Below the pieces are notes generated by a model, which saw only the letters and a list, made by a program, of their open reading frames with translations, searched no databases and was not told the DNA's origin. 64,000 bases of DNA from UBA3824 sp017541145. GTDB lineage: Bacteria; Bacteroidota; Bacteroidia; Bacteroidales; UBA3824. The stretch is from positions 20,073 to 84,072 of the forward strand of contig CAMVLO010000010.1 in assembly GCA_947168365.1 (NCBI GenBank), in the 5' to 3' direction. Of the stretch, positions 25,390-35,900 are shown one piece after another (within the stretch, counting starts at the first letter, position 1; every line of letters starts with the position of its first letter). Position numbers and translations under genes: made by a program.

Positions 25390-27705
25390 CTATTTCTCAA
25401 ATGCGACGTCTTTAATATAAATCTTAAAATCTTTAATTAAACCCGGGTTTCCTTTTTCTTGGCGCGGGATTATTCTTATACCTTTCAAGGTTTCTGTTTT
25501 ACCTAAATCAATTACTACCGAGTGCGGGAATGCTACGTTGTCTACTGTCTGCCAATAGGTAGATTCCTGAAGATCATAAAGTTTGTCGGCAGTATATTCT
25601 CCGGCTCTTGTTTCTTCGCTATCAGCGTAATAAACTTTCCAATCTTTGCGGTTTACAAGTTTGCCGTTTATATCAATCGCATCAAGCTCGGCGAATGATG
25701 TGATGTTGTCACCTTTGAAATTGTTGAGCGACTCTACACAAAGATAACGTCCTGTTACCGGTTTTGTAAATGTAACGGTCTGAGGTGTTGCGATGTTTTT
25801 CAACTGACCTTCTGCAACAGGTGTTTCACCTTTGAGGTTGAGTTTTTCTCCGTCTTTGCGATGTGTTTGAGGTACTGAAACTCTCAACACATCGAGTATC
25901 GGATGGTCAAGACCTGCAACTTCAGCTTTTTCAGGACCAAGTATATCGAGTACTACAATTTCGTTTTCACCTTCTTTGAGCCAACAACCCGGCATGTAAA
26001 GTGTCTGCTGTGGACCGATTTTCCATATACGACCCAATGCTATACCGTTTACCCAAACAAAACCTTTGCCCCATGTATTGAAATCAAGGAATGTATCCTC
26101 GGCTTTCTTCAATGTGAACTTGGCTCTGTAATAAGCCGGACGGTCGGTTGCGGTTATTGAATGATAGTTTTTGTTTTGTGCGAATTGGTAATCCAACGGT
26201 AAGTTATAAATTGTCCAATCCTTTAGTTCTGTATCATTTACACTAACACTTGTTGTAATACCTTTGCGGTCGTGAATTGATTTATCAAAGTTGACACGTC
26301 CCAAAGCTTCGATATAAATATCAAGTGTATCACCGGCTTTTACTTGCGGCAAGGTGCATGAGAATTCGGCTTTTCTGCGGTCGAGTTCTGCTACTTTTAC
26401 TGAGTTTACGTAAACTAATGCGTAGTCATGTACTTCATCGATGTTGAGCAAAGAACCTTGTTTTATATCGTTTTCAACAATTTTTCTGTAGAGTATTGAG
26501 CCCCAACCTTGATCGAATTTCTCCATCGGCATGATGTCGTGTGACTGTTTTGCTTCAGGAAGATTTCCGAATACTTCGGCAGATTCTGTGAATGTGATTG
26601 TCGGGATATTTACTGCCGGGATTTGAGCCGGAATATCAGCCAATGTTTCACCTTCGCCGAGGTAATTTTTCATCATGTCTCTGAGTAATGTGTATTTCTC
26701 AGTAACTTGACCGTTCTCTGAAATAGGAGCATCATAATCGTAAGAGCTACACATCGCACTGTAAGCCGGATTGTTGGCACCGCCCCAGTATCCGAATGTT
26801 GTACCTCCGTGGGTCATATAAAGCGAGAACGAAATATTTTTGTCTAACATCTCTTTGAGACCGCTTACCATTACATCGGCAGGGCGTGTCTCGTGAGGTC
26901 TTCCCCAATGGTCGAACCAGCCGCTCCAAAACTCAGAACACATCAAAGGTGTGGTCGGTCTTAATTCTTTCAACTTGGCAAACTGAGCGTCGATATCGCT
27001 GCCTGTACCAAAATTTACTGTCCAAAGCAAGTCGTCGAGAGCATTATTTGTAAAATTGCTGCTCCAATCGCATTGGAAAAGCGGTACTTCGTTGAATCCG
27101 GATTTGCGAACAATATCGCGGATAGCAGAAACGTAAGGTTTGTTGGTGCCGTAGCTGCCGTATTCGTTTTCTACTTGTACCATTATGATGTTACCACCTT
27201 TTGTAATTTGAAGGTCTGAGAGTTGTTCACCGACTTTAGCCATAAACTTCTCTACGTGTGACATATAATCAGCGTCGAGAGTTCTAAGTTGTATGCTGTC
27301 GTTTTTGAGCAACCACCATGGTAAACCGCCCATTTCCCATTCTGCACAGACGTATGGACCCGGTCTTACTATGATGTACATCCCGTTTTTCTGTGCCAAT
27401 TTGCAGAATGAAGCTATATCTTTTTGTCCTGAGAAATCGAATACGCCTTCTTGCATTTCGTGATAGTTCCAGAAGATGTAAATACAAAGGGTATTCATAC
27501 CCAAAGCTTTACAAAGCTGTATTCTGTTTTCCCAATATTCTTTAGGTATGCGTGAATAATGCACTTCTGCTGCTTTCACTACAAAGGGTTTACCGTTGAG
27601 GAGAAAGGTATTTTCTCCCGCCTCAAAAGTTCCTTTATTGTCTTTGCAGCTACTCGCGAACAGAATTGCAAATAACAAAAAACATAAACCTAAAACTTTT
27701 TTCAT
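25390..27705 (-). CDS. GH35 family beta-galactosidase lipoprotein
   Basis: 771 residues. A lipoprotein signal ends in LFASSC (Cys20). The GH35 barrel starts AEVHYSRIPKEYWENRI and has the signature PGPYVCAEWEMGGLPWWL (115-132). The acid/base is Glu181 in QVENEYGSYG and the nucleophile Glu258 in MCSEFWSGW. A C-terminal beta region (from about 670) looks like a discoidin-type carbohydrate-binding module. It removes terminal beta-galactose from oligosaccharides at the cell surface or in the periplasm. The start is the ATG at 27705, because the longer frame has a non-signal N-terminus and overlaps the promoter. It has its own promoter and regulator box (27738-27805), unlike the other PUL enzymes, which share one operon. 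Confidence 0.93.
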   Translation of the reverse strand: MKKVLGLCFLLFAILFASSCKDNKGTFEAGENTFLLNGKPFVVKAAEVHYSRIPKEYWENRIQLCKALGMNTLCIYIFWNYHEMQEGVFDFSGQKDIASFCKLAQKNGMYIIVRPGPYVCAEWEMGGLPWWLLKNDSIQLRTLDADYMSHVEKFMAKVGEQLSDLQITKGGNIIMVQVENEYGSYGTNKPYVSAIRDIVRKSGFNEVPLFQCDWSSNFTNNALDDLLWTVNFGTGSDIDAQFAKLKELRPTTPLMCSEFWSGWFDHWGRPHETRPADVMVSGLKEMLDKNISFSLYMTHGGTTFGYWGGANNPAYSAMCSSYDYDAPISENGQVTEKYTLLRDMMKNYLGEGETLADIPAQIPAVNIPTITFTESAEVFGNLPEAKQSHDIMPMEKFDQGWGSILYRKIVENDIKQGSLLNIDEVHDYALVYVNSVKVAELDRRKAEFSCTLPQVKAGDTLDIYIEALGRVNFDKSIHDRKGITTSVSVNDTELKDWTIYNLPLDYQFAQNKNYHSITATDRPAYYRAKFTLKKAEDTFLDFNTWGKGFVWVNGIALGRIWKIGPQQTLYMPGCWLKEGENEIVVLDILGPEKAEVAGLDHPILDVLRVSVPQTHRKDGEKLNLKGETPVAEGQLKNIATPQTVTFTKPVTGRYLCVESLNNFKGDNITSFAELDAIDINGKLVNRKDWKVYYADSEETRAGEYTADKLYDLQESTYWQTVDNVAFPHSVVIDLGKTETLKGIRIIPRQEKGNPGLIKDFKIYIKDVAFEK

Positions 27706-27737
27706 ATACAAGTCAATCCGTGTCATTTTTAGTGTTA

Positions 27738-27745
27738 CAAAATTA
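27738..27745 (-). promoter_or_regulatory. -7 element of the GH35 gene
   Basis: CAAAATTA on the plus strand is TAATTTTG on the minus strand (TAnnTTTG). It lies 32 bp from the GH35 ATG and exactly 28 bp from the 32-bp regulator box upstream, the same spacing as at the SGBP operon promoter. Confidence 0.6.
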
Positions 27746-27773
27746 TGGGTTAATTTGATAATTTGAGGTATAA

Positions 27774-27805
27774 AAATCAATCAAAATACATAGAAAAATC
27801 ATTCA
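27774..27805 (-). promoter_or_regulatory. Candidate HTCS binding box upstream of GH35
   Basis: A 32-bp sequence 29/32 identical to 37625-37656. It contains the direct repeats AAATCAATCA (27774-27783) and AAATCATTCA (27796-27805), 22 bp apart start to start, about two helical turns, as expected for an AraC-type dimer. Together with the conserved 28-bp distance to the -7 element, this argues for a functional activator site. Confidence 0.65.
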
Positions 27806-27879
27806 ATTTTATTAAAAATTGTGCATTTTACGGCATTGTAGCGTGTTTTTCACGGTTTTGATTGATTTTTTTATTGTTA

Positions 27880-29376
27880 TCATCTTTGCGGCATTTGTAA
27901 TATTACAGTTACCACACTCTTTGAGGGAACGGTTGCGCATTTGCCTTTGGTTTCTACCGGTTTCAATTTGCAACCTTGGGTATCGTTTGTTACGTATACT
28001 TCACTGATGTTTTTCGGAAATTTTAATATCTCCTCTTTATCAGAATAGTTGATAACTACGCTTACGATACTTCCGTCAGGATTTTTATATGAACTTATCA
28101 TCAATCCTGTAGGATCTTCGGGAGTTGAAAGTCCGGCTGAAATTCTAACAGCACCTTGTTGGATAAATCTGCTGTAGTTTCCCAAGCTCCAAAGCAAGCG
28201 GCTGTCACTTAGTTTTCCGGTTTCAGCTGTCTCTTGACCGAAATCTTCCAACAATCCGTCTTTGTAATCTTCACCGATAGCTCGCCACCATTGCCATGAG
28301 CAAGCGTTGGCATATACCAAATCGTGATGAATGCAACGTGCTACATACAATGCGGTTTTCATTGTAGTATCGTAACCGCCACCGCCGCCTATTTCCTCAT
28401 CGTTGCTCATGATACATTGTTCTGTCATCCAAAATCTAACACCGAATTTCTGCAATGTATCGCGAAGGTTTTCCCGCATGGTACGCAAGAAATCAAGCGG
28501 AGTATTTGTCCAATATCCGTGACCGGCAATAAGTTTGTCAACATGAGAAAGATTCAACACATTGTCTACAGAGTCAGCACCGAAGAGAGTTTGTATTGCG
28601 AAACCTCTATCTACATCGGTCTGATGTGTAGAAACCATTGCGCGATAGTCAGAAGATTCGTTTACAAGTATTTTAGTATCAATATTCTCAGCAGTAAAAA
28701 CGCTGTCGAGAACACGAGTGATTTTTGCGATCTCAGCATTTGTAGCCGGAGAACCTTCTTGTTTAGGTCCGTACCAGTTCCAATGTCCGTCGGGTTCGTT
28801 TACCGGACAGACATAATTGATGTTGATGCCGTGATTTTCTTTCAAACCTTTGATAGATTTGGCGATATAATCGGCATATTTTGTATAACAATCAGGTTTT
28901 AGATTGAAACTTCCGTCTCTACCGGTATTAGTGGCAAGTCCGTTTTGAGTAAAATATACCGGCGGTGAGTTGAGGAATGCTATAAATGTATTAACACCGT
29001 ATTTCTGAGCCCGTTTCATAAAATCGACCTGAGCTTTTTGTTTAGAAAAATCCCAAGTTCCGTCAGGCATCAGGAAACATTCAGTACGAGTATACGGATT
29101 GATTTGAGCGTCATCGCCTTGGTAACAGCTGCCGGCTCCAAGATTGAAACGCCAGATATTAAGTCCGACACCTTTTTCTTTAGAGAACAACCATTCAGCA
29201 GCTTGATTTACAGTAGATTCTGCCCACTGAGTAGAATTTTGCAGGGTCCAAGCATCAGAAGCGCCAAACCCGTCTATAGTCTGATACGTTTGGTCTTCGT
29301 TGATTTCTACAATTTGAGTGTAATTTTCAGTACAACTAACTGCAAAAATTAAAGGTAATAAAAATAATTTTTTCAT
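27880..29376 (-). CDS. GH30 family glycoside hydrolase lipoprotein (first paralogue)
   Basis: 498 residues. A lipoprotein signal ends IFAVSC (Cys15). The GH30 barrel begins QTIDGFGASDAWTL; the acid/base is Glu194 in PVNEPDGHWNWYG and the nucleophile Glu319 in FWMTEQC. A C-terminal beta-sandwich closes with VETKGKCATVPSKSVVTVIL, as usual in GH30. GH30 members include beta-1,6-galactanases, beta-1,6-glucanases and xylanases; which one applies is not visible from sequence alone. Pairing with GH35 favours a galactan-type substrate (inference). The ATG at 29376 gives the signal peptide; the longer frame overlaps the intergenic hairpin. It is the last gene of the SGBP-susC-susD-GH30-GH30 unit. Confidence 0.9.
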   Translation of the reverse strand: MKKLFLLPLIFAVSCTENYTQIVEINEDQTYQTIDGFGASDAWTLQNSTQWAESTVNQAAEWLFSKEKGVGLNIWRFNLGAGSCYQGDDAQINPYTRTECFLMPDGTWDFSKQKAQVDFMKRAQKYGVNTFIAFLNSPPVYFTQNGLATNTGRDGSFNLKPDCYTKYADYIAKSIKGLKENHGININYVCPVNEPDGHWNWYGPKQEGSPATNAEIAKITRVLDSVFTAENIDTKILVNESSDYRAMVSTHQTDVDRGFAIQTLFGADSVDNVLNLSHVDKLIAGHGYWTNTPLDFLRTMRENLRDTLQKFGVRFWMTEQCIMSNDEEIGGGGGYDTTMKTALYVARCIHHDLVYANACSWQWWRAIGEDYKDGLLEDFGQETAETGKLSDSRLLWSLGNYSRFIQQGAVRISAGLSTPEDPTGLMISSYKNPDGSIVSVVINYSDKEEILKFPKNISEVYVTNDTQGCKLKPVETKGKCATVPSKSVVTVILQMPQR

Positions 29377-29391
29377 ACATCTGTTTATAAA

Positions 29392-29474
29392 ATTCAACCA
29401 CGGAAAATACCAATTACGAAACAAAAATAGTAAACAGACTAAGTTCGTAATTATGCAGTATTCCGTGGTTGAAT
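29392..29474 (-). repeat. CCACGGAA-stem intergenic hairpin, copy 1
   Basis: ATTCAACCACGGAA (29392-29405) pairs perfectly with TTCCGTGGTTGAAT (29461-29474). Inside, AATTACGAA (29412-29420) pairs with TTCGTAATT (29444-29452). It fills the gap between the two GH30 genes. The stem core AACCACGGAA/TTCCGTGGTT recurs in the next two gaps upstream. Confidence 0.85.
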
Positions 29475-29488
29475 GAAAAGGAATAATA

Positions 29489-31174
29489 TTATTTACAATA
29501 TACTATGGTTGTAACAGATTTAGCAGGAATAACAACTTTATCATCGCTCATGTTAGAACGTTCAAGTTTCTTTGACTCGTCAGTTACGAAACGAAGAACT
29601 TTGTTGTAACCTTCATAACCTGTAAGTTTTGGCTGTACACGTATTTTCTTATCTGTTAGATTGGTGTATACAGCAACCAATGTTTTGGAATCAGGAGAAA
29701 TGAATGCAGTACCGATAAATGATTTATCTGCGCCGCAATCCAAATCAACACGTTTGTAATCAGGACGAATAAAACGGCTGTAGTTACCAAGTACATAAAG
29801 ATTAACGTTGGCAGCCCAATTGTTGTTTACTGTAAGATCTTCAGTATAATCATCTTTGTAATCAGAAACATCAGCACCGAGTTTTATCAAGTAGAATCTG
29901 TTTTTCTGACTCCAACGTTCTTGACCCCAAACGGTCCAATAACTCCAAGATGAAACATTACCCCAAACCAAATCAGAGTAAATTACTCTTGAAAGATAGA
30001 GTGCATTATCGATGTATTTAGCATCAGCCAAACCGGGATAATTGTCGGTTGCAGCATATTCATCAAGCATTGACCATTCAGTCTGCCAAAGTCCTATACC
30101 ATAACCCTCAGCCTCGAAAGCTGCATTAGAACGGATTTGCTCCAAATCAGTCCAATTGCGATCTTCCCAATATGAGTGAGCACCTATTACTTTGTGAACG
30201 TGTTTTAAATCTTTTACTGAATTTTCACCGTCACCAAAGAATTCTTGAATCTGATTTGAACGGTTTTCGTATGTTTCAGAATAAGTTGCAGTCCATTTTG
30301 CAGTTTCAGGAATGATGATTTCAGTTTTCTGATCACCGAGTTTTTCATCCAATGCTTTTACAAGTTTTGTAATTTCAGAGTTTTGCCAACCGCTACCTTC
30401 TTGTCCACCTTCCCAATTATATTGAGGTTCGTTTACAGGAGAGATGTAATCGATTTTGATACCGTTGTCTGTAAAATGTTTTGCGACATCTGCCATATAA
30501 CCGGCAAAATCTGCATAGTTTTCTTCATTAAGGTTAGCATTAGCACCGCTTGCAGAAAAACCTAAACCGTTTTTTGTCCAACGTACAAGAGGAGTATTGG
30601 AAAACAAAAGCATTTTTTCAACACCGTATTTTTTAGCCTCAGTCATAAAATATTGTTGACCTGCGCATTTTGTCCAATCATAATCGTTACCATTCAAATA
30701 ACATTCAGCTCTACGGGTAACATCTTCCAATTTAGAATCAGCACCTTGCTCAGCTGTACCGCCGCCGAGATTTACTCTCCACATCGAAAGTCCGATACCT
30801 GTTAAACTACCGTCTTCCAAAGTATCTTGAGAGAAAAGAAGTTTAGCCATTTTGTCTTTGTCTGTATAGTTTTTACCGACAAATTCACCGAGCCAACAAT
30901 CTGAAGCACCGAAACCTTCCATTGTTTGGTAAACACTTCCGGTATTGATTTTTACGATAATATCATCATCAGATTTTTCATCAGAAGATTTTACGACTTT
31001 CCAATCAGCACCAGCTGACGGATTATCATTTACAATTTCCTCATTGTTTCTCTTTGCGATTTCTTCCGGCGACAATGCAGTATTGCTGTCGTTAGGAGTA
31101 ATATCGTCATGGTCGCAAGATACCAATCCTACTGCAACCATAGCTGTCAATAAACATATATTAAATATCTTCAT
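29489..31174 (-). CDS. GH30 family glycoside hydrolase lipoprotein (second paralogue)
   Basis: 561 residues. A lipoprotein signal ends GLVSC (Cys20) with DHDD next, an acidic pattern linked to surface export of Bacteroidetes lipoproteins. After a linker of about 50 residues the GH30 barrel starts QTMEGFGASDCWLGEF. The acid/base is Glu249 in SPVNEPQYNWEGG and the nucleophile Glu366 in GLWQTEWSML. The C-terminal beta domain ends VVIPAKSVTTIVYCK. It is clearly distinct from the neighbouring GH30 (different spacing and active-site flanks), so the two may cut different linkages or act as endo and exo forms. Being nearest to susD and likely surface-exposed, this is the better candidate for the first backbone cut. 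Confidence 0.9.
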   Translation of the reverse strand: MKIFNICLLTAMVAVGLVSCDHDDITPNDSNTALSPEEIAKRNNEEIVNDNPSAGADWKVVKSSDEKSDDDIIVKINTGSVYQTMEGFGASDCWLGEFVGKNYTDKDKMAKLLFSQDTLEDGSLTGIGLSMWRVNLGGGTAEQGADSKLEDVTRRAECYLNGNDYDWTKCAGQQYFMTEAKKYGVEKMLLFSNTPLVRWTKNGLGFSASGANANLNEENYADFAGYMADVAKHFTDNGIKIDYISPVNEPQYNWEGGQEGSGWQNSEITKLVKALDEKLGDQKTEIIIPETAKWTATYSETYENRSNQIQEFFGDGENSVKDLKHVHKVIGAHSYWEDRNWTDLEQIRSNAAFEAEGYGIGLWQTEWSMLDEYAATDNYPGLADAKYIDNALYLSRVIYSDLVWGNVSSWSYWTVWGQERWSQKNRFYLIKLGADVSDYKDDYTEDLTVNNNWAANVNLYVLGNYSRFIRPDYKRVDLDCGADKSFIGTAFISPDSKTLVAVYTNLTDKKIRVQPKLTGYEGYNKVLRFVTDESKKLERSNMSDDKVVIPAKSVTTIVYCK

Positions 31175-31191
31175 AATTTTTCTTTTTAATT

Positions 31192-31223
31192 AACCACGGA
31201 ATTTTTTTATTAATTCCGTGGTT
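31192..31223 (-). repeat. CCACGGAA-stem intergenic hairpin, copy 2
   Basis: AACCACGGAATT (31192-31203) pairs perfectly with AATTCCGTGGTT (31212-31223) around an 8-nt loop, between susD and the second GH30 gene. Confidence 0.85.
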
Positions 31224-31232
31224 GGTATAATA

Positions 31233-32849
31233 TTAATATCCCGGGTTTTGTTTGAGCGAACCGTTACTTTGAACAATTTCTGTATTAGGAATCGGGAAAA
31301 GCAAGTCACGCTCTTTCTTAAAATCGATACCTTCGTCTTGAGGTTCTATAAGATTTGAGGTCTCATATTCATCGGTAGAATATTTTGTATTATACAATAC
31401 CCAAGTACCTTGAGGACCGAAAAGGTTGCAAGCCATTTTTTCACCATTAAGATCTGTCCAACGGCGAATATCATAAAGACGATTTGCCTCAAAAGCAAGT
31501 TCAAGACGGCGTTCTTTACGAATATCATACATCAAATTAAGATCTGTTGTATGTATTTCAGGAAGATCGACACGAGCACGAACCATGTTGAGATATTTCT
31601 GTGCTTCAACATCCTTACCTAACATATTCTTAACTTCAGCAGCCATCAAAAGAACGTCAGCATAACGCATAAGTCTGTAATTCAAAGCAATATGAGGAGC
31701 ATCATATTTACCTTCAATACGTTTTGCTCTTGGGATGTAAAGTTTAGCATTTACACGCGCAGATTTATGTTTTGACGGTAATACACCATATCCGGGAACT
31801 TCTTCACCTTTTTCGTTTTTGTGTACGAAAGCTTTAGGATCTGTCTCATTAGGAATTGCCATTGCACCGTGTTTGATGATAGTACAGAATTTTCTGATTT
31901 CATCACCTTGCTCATCGTATGCATTCTCAAGGTCAGAAGAAGGACCGCCCCATGACCAACCATCGTCGTCACGGCTACCGGCTACTACTGAAATTCTCTC
32001 ACCGACATTGTAAGTAATATCGCCGGAAGTCTGAATTTCAAAAACACCTTCTTCGCTGTTGTTGTAATCCATATTCCAAACTTTGGTGAAATCGTCCAAC
32101 AATGCATATTCATTGCTGCTGATTACTGCGTCAAGATATTTTTCAGCCAATTCAAATTTTTCTTGATACAAATATGCTTTAGCCAAAAATGCTTGAGCAG
32201 CACCTTTGGTAGCACGACCAAGTTCGCCATTTGCAATTGTCTGTTTTCTTGTCGGCAAATAATCGATAGCATCCAAAAAATCTTTTTCAATTTGTTTGTA
32301 TGTATCTTCCAAAGTTGCACGGGTAAGACCTCTTGAATCTTCTACAGTTACAGACAAAACCAAAGGAACACCGCCAAAGTTTTTAGCCAATTCAAAATAA
32401 GAGAATGCTCTAATGAATTTTGCTTCAGCTACCAAACGGTTTTTCTTTTCTTCGGAGATTGATGTTACTTTCGGAACGTATTCAATAACAGTGTTACATG
32501 TATGAATACCTTTGTAACGATACTGCCAATAGTTAGACAATGTACCACTTGTAGTTTTTCCCTGATATAGAACGAGATCGTTGTAACCGTCTTGACCTTG
32601 GGTTGTATTGTTCATCCAACCATCGTCAGTACACATATCAGCAAGGATGTATGTGTTGTAAATCTGCCACCAATCGTCGTAAGCAAGTGACTGATAACAA
32701 CCGTAAACCTGCGCCAAACATTGTTCCTCGTTATTAAAATAATTGTCGAGGACTTGAGTACCTTTAACATCTTGTGTTAAAAAGTCCTCGGTGCAGCCTG
32801 TAAATCCTACAACAGCTGCAAATATGCCGTATTTTAAAAACTTTTTCAT
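31233..32849 (-). CDS. SusD/RagB-family nutrient-binding outer-membrane lipoprotein
   Basis: 538 residues. The lipobox ends FTGCTEDF. The SusD pattern is complete: EDFLTQD, a TPR-rich helical scaffold (LVAEAKFIRAFSYFELAKNF, KAAAQAFLAK-type repeat helices), a middle SusD-like region and the C-terminal block IRKERRLELAFEANRLYDIR, ending ...QNPGY. It caps the SusC barrel and captures oligosaccharides at the cell surface. The gene directly follows susC in a shared operon, with a hairpin in the gap. Confidence 0.95.
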   Translation of the reverse strand: MKKFLKYGIFAAVVGFTGCTEDFLTQDVKGTQVLDNYFNNEEQCLAQVYGCYQSLAYDDWWQIYNTYILADMCTDDGWMNNTTQGQDGYNDLVLYQGKTTSGTLSNYWQYRYKGIHTCNTVIEYVPKVTSISEEKKNRLVAEAKFIRAFSYFELAKNFGGVPLVLSVTVEDSRGLTRATLEDTYKQIEKDFLDAIDYLPTRKQTIANGELGRATKGAAQAFLAKAYLYQEKFELAEKYLDAVISSNEYALLDDFTKVWNMDYNNSEEGVFEIQTSGDITYNVGERISVVAGSRDDDGWSWGGPSSDLENAYDEQGDEIRKFCTIIKHGAMAIPNETDPKAFVHKNEKGEEVPGYGVLPSKHKSARVNAKLYIPRAKRIEGKYDAPHIALNYRLMRYADVLLMAAEVKNMLGKDVEAQKYLNMVRARVDLPEIHTTDLNLMYDIRKERRLELAFEANRLYDIRRWTDLNGEKMACNLFGPQGTWVLYNTKYSTDEYETSNLIEPQDEGIDFKKERDLLFPIPNTEIVQSNGSLKQNPGY

Positions 32850-32865
32850 TTGTGATATTTTTTAA

Positions 32866-32908
32866 TAACCACGGAAATATTTACTAAATGTATTTTTTTC
32901 CGTGGTTA
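32866..32908 (-). repeat. CCACGGAA-stem intergenic hairpin, copy 3
   Basis: TAACCACGGAAA (32866-32877) pairs perfectly with TTTCCGTGGTTA (32897-32908) around a 19-nt loop, between susC and susD. Confidence 0.85.
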
Positions 32909-32921
32909 AAAATTATACGAT

Positions 32922-35900
32922 TTAGAAATTCAAATTAACACCGAATAAGAAAATTCTTGTATTTGGATAAGCAACACCGTCAACACCGCTTTCTGTAACT
33001 CTGCCGGTTGCAGCTGTTTCGGGGTCAAAACCGCTATACTTTGTAATTGTAAAGAGATTTTGTGCTGACAATGAAACGCGAAGTGTTCCTACATGTATTT
33101 TCTCTTTCGGGAATGTGTAACCGAATTGAATTTGTTTGCATCTCAAATAAGAACCGTTTTCTACGAACCAGTCACTAACTGTTGTAAAGTTTTGGTTGGC
33201 ATCATTGTAAGAAAGTCTTGGGATGTCAGTATCTTGTCCTTCATAATGCCAAGCCTTTTCGTATGTACCAGCCCAAACATTTTGACCTGAAACTCCGGAA
33301 TAGTAACCTTTGGTTTTGTTGAAGATATCATTTCCAAATGTACCGTAGAAGTTCATTGAGAAATCCCAATTCTTGTAGTTAGCTCCAAGATTGATACCCA
33401 TATATAGTTTCGGGAATGCGTTACCTAGATATGTTTTGTCTTCGGCGTTGATTTCGCCGTCTTTGTTGCGGTCAACAAAAATCAAATCACCCGGTTGTGC
33501 TTTCGGTTGCAACAATTCGCCATGTTCGTTGGTGTAAGATGCAACTTCTTCCCAATTTTGGAAAATTCCGGCTGTCTGATAACCATAGAATCTTGAAATT
33601 TCTGCATCTGATTCGTTTTGGATGATGTAATCACCATTGAATCCTTGTGTTAAAATAGGATCAGAAGTTCCTAAATCTTTTGCTTTGTTTTTAACACCTG
33701 AGAGGTTAACTCCAACTTCGTAATTGAAATCTTTTTTAGGAGTGTCTTTCCAACTAAGAGAAAGTTCCCAACCGGTAGCTTCCATACTACCAACATTTGT
33801 CCAAACCTGTCCGCCCCATTCCGGATAACCGAGAATCAAAAGGTGAGATTCTTTCAAAAGCATGTCAGAAGTTTTCTTCTTATAAAGTTCGATTGTTGCT
33901 GTCAAACGGTCTTTCATAAAACCGAAATCCATACCGATGTTGTAGTCTTCTACAGTTTCCCACTGAATATTTGGATTTGCAGTACTGCTTACATAAGAGC
34001 CTGTTACCAAATCACCGTTTACTACATAGTATGTTGTACCGATTGTAGAAAGGTAAGCTGAGTTGTCAATTGATTGGTTACCAACTTTACCCCAACCGAG
34101 ACGAAGTTTCAAGTTACTGAAAATTTGCTGATTTTTCATAAAATCTTCGCCCGTAATTTTCCAAGCACCTGATATTGCGGGGAATGTTGCGAATTTCTTA
34201 CCTTCAGGGAATTTGCTTGAACCGTCGAAACGGATACTTGCAGTTAAATAATAACGTGAATCATAATTGTACATCACACGACCGAGGTATGATACAAGTG
34301 TTGAGAAGTGATCTGTACCTTCTGCCTTTTGGTTTTCAGTACCGGCAGATACATAACGAAGATTTTCATTATTAGAAGGAACAGCATCGCGGCTACCTTT
34401 CATATTATAGTCAGAGAACTTTTCCATTGTATAACCAACCATAGCATTTACGTTGTGTCTTTCAGCAAAAAGTTTCTGATAACTCAAAGTATTGGTCCAG
34501 TTCCAATCGTTCCAAATTACGATTTCTCTTGAAGCTGTTGAAGTTTCTGTTTTTTCAAGGTTATCAATAAAATATTCCGGAGCGAATCCGTTAGTCAAGC
34601 GGAAACGTGCATTGTCACCAAATTGAGTTCTAAATGTAAGACCTTTGATAATTTCGATATTCAAATACGGATTCATCAAGAGACCGTATTCATCAGAATG
34701 ACCGGTCTGACGTTTAAGATTTGCAACAGGGTTGTGTTCCTGATTGTTGTGAGAACGTTCGTACCAAGAAAATTCGTTGTCAATAGTTTCCCAATCATAA
34801 CGGAAAATAGGAGTAGTAGGATCCATTGCCATTGCTGCACCCATCAAATTAGGAGTGTCGTCCCAACGTTCGAGTTTCGGAGACAATTCAACACCAAGTT
34901 TAAAACGTCTCTTGCTGTCAAAAACATATTCTGTATTAACTCTACCGGTAAATTTGTCCCACCAACCGTAATTGTAGTGAGAATGAGAACGATAGTAACC
35001 GAAACTACCGCTGTAAACCAATTTGTCTGTACCACCTTGGAAAGAAAGGTTGTAACTTTGGCTCATTGCATATTTATCAACAGTTTCGTTCCACCAATCA
35101 GTACCTTCGGCATCGGTAATATCATTAATACCTTTATAAGCAGGAACTTGTTCGTCATTGGTATAACGAGTTTTGAAAACTTTTTCATATTCAGAAGCTT
35201 TAGCCATGTCAGGATTACCGATAACGCTCAAACCTACAGACGAAGTAAATTGGAATGTAGTTTTACCGGCTTGACCTTTCTTTGTAGAAATAATCACAAC
35301 ACCGTTAGAAGCTCTTGTACCGTAGATAGCAGACGCCGAAGCATCTTTCAAAACTTCCATTGATTCGATATCCTCAGGATTGAGGAAGTTGATATTATCA
35401 CCAACCGGCATACCGTCTACTACATAAAGCGGATTAGAACCGTTAACTGTAGTAACACCACGGATAATAACACGAGGAATTTCTCCCGGTTTGCCTGTAG
35501 ATGAAATTTGCACACCGTTTACTTTAGTCTGCAAAGCGTTCATTGCATTACCGGAATTAAACGATGTAATATCCTCACTTGAAACTGAAGAAATACTTGA
35601 AGTTAAATCAGATTTTTTTGCAGTACCGTAACCGATAACCACAACTTCATCAATATTTTTAGTATCTTCATTAAGAATAATATCCAAATGGTAAATACCA
35701 TTAACAGAAATTTCTTCTGTCTGGAAACCCATCATTGAACAGACAATAGTAGTTTCGTTGTCAACCATAAGTTTGTATTGTCCGTCAACATCGGTAATAG
35801 TACCGTTGGTAGTACCTTTTTCCATAACAACAGCACCGATAAGAATTTCACCGGTTTTATCTGTCACCCTACCTGATAAAGTGATTTTCTGCGCGAATAG

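Noticed and set aside
34623..35363. A 246-residue plus-strand open frame inside susC
   Set aside because: It is exactly antisense to the conserved plug and barrel coding sequence of SusC and shows no domain or signal of its own.
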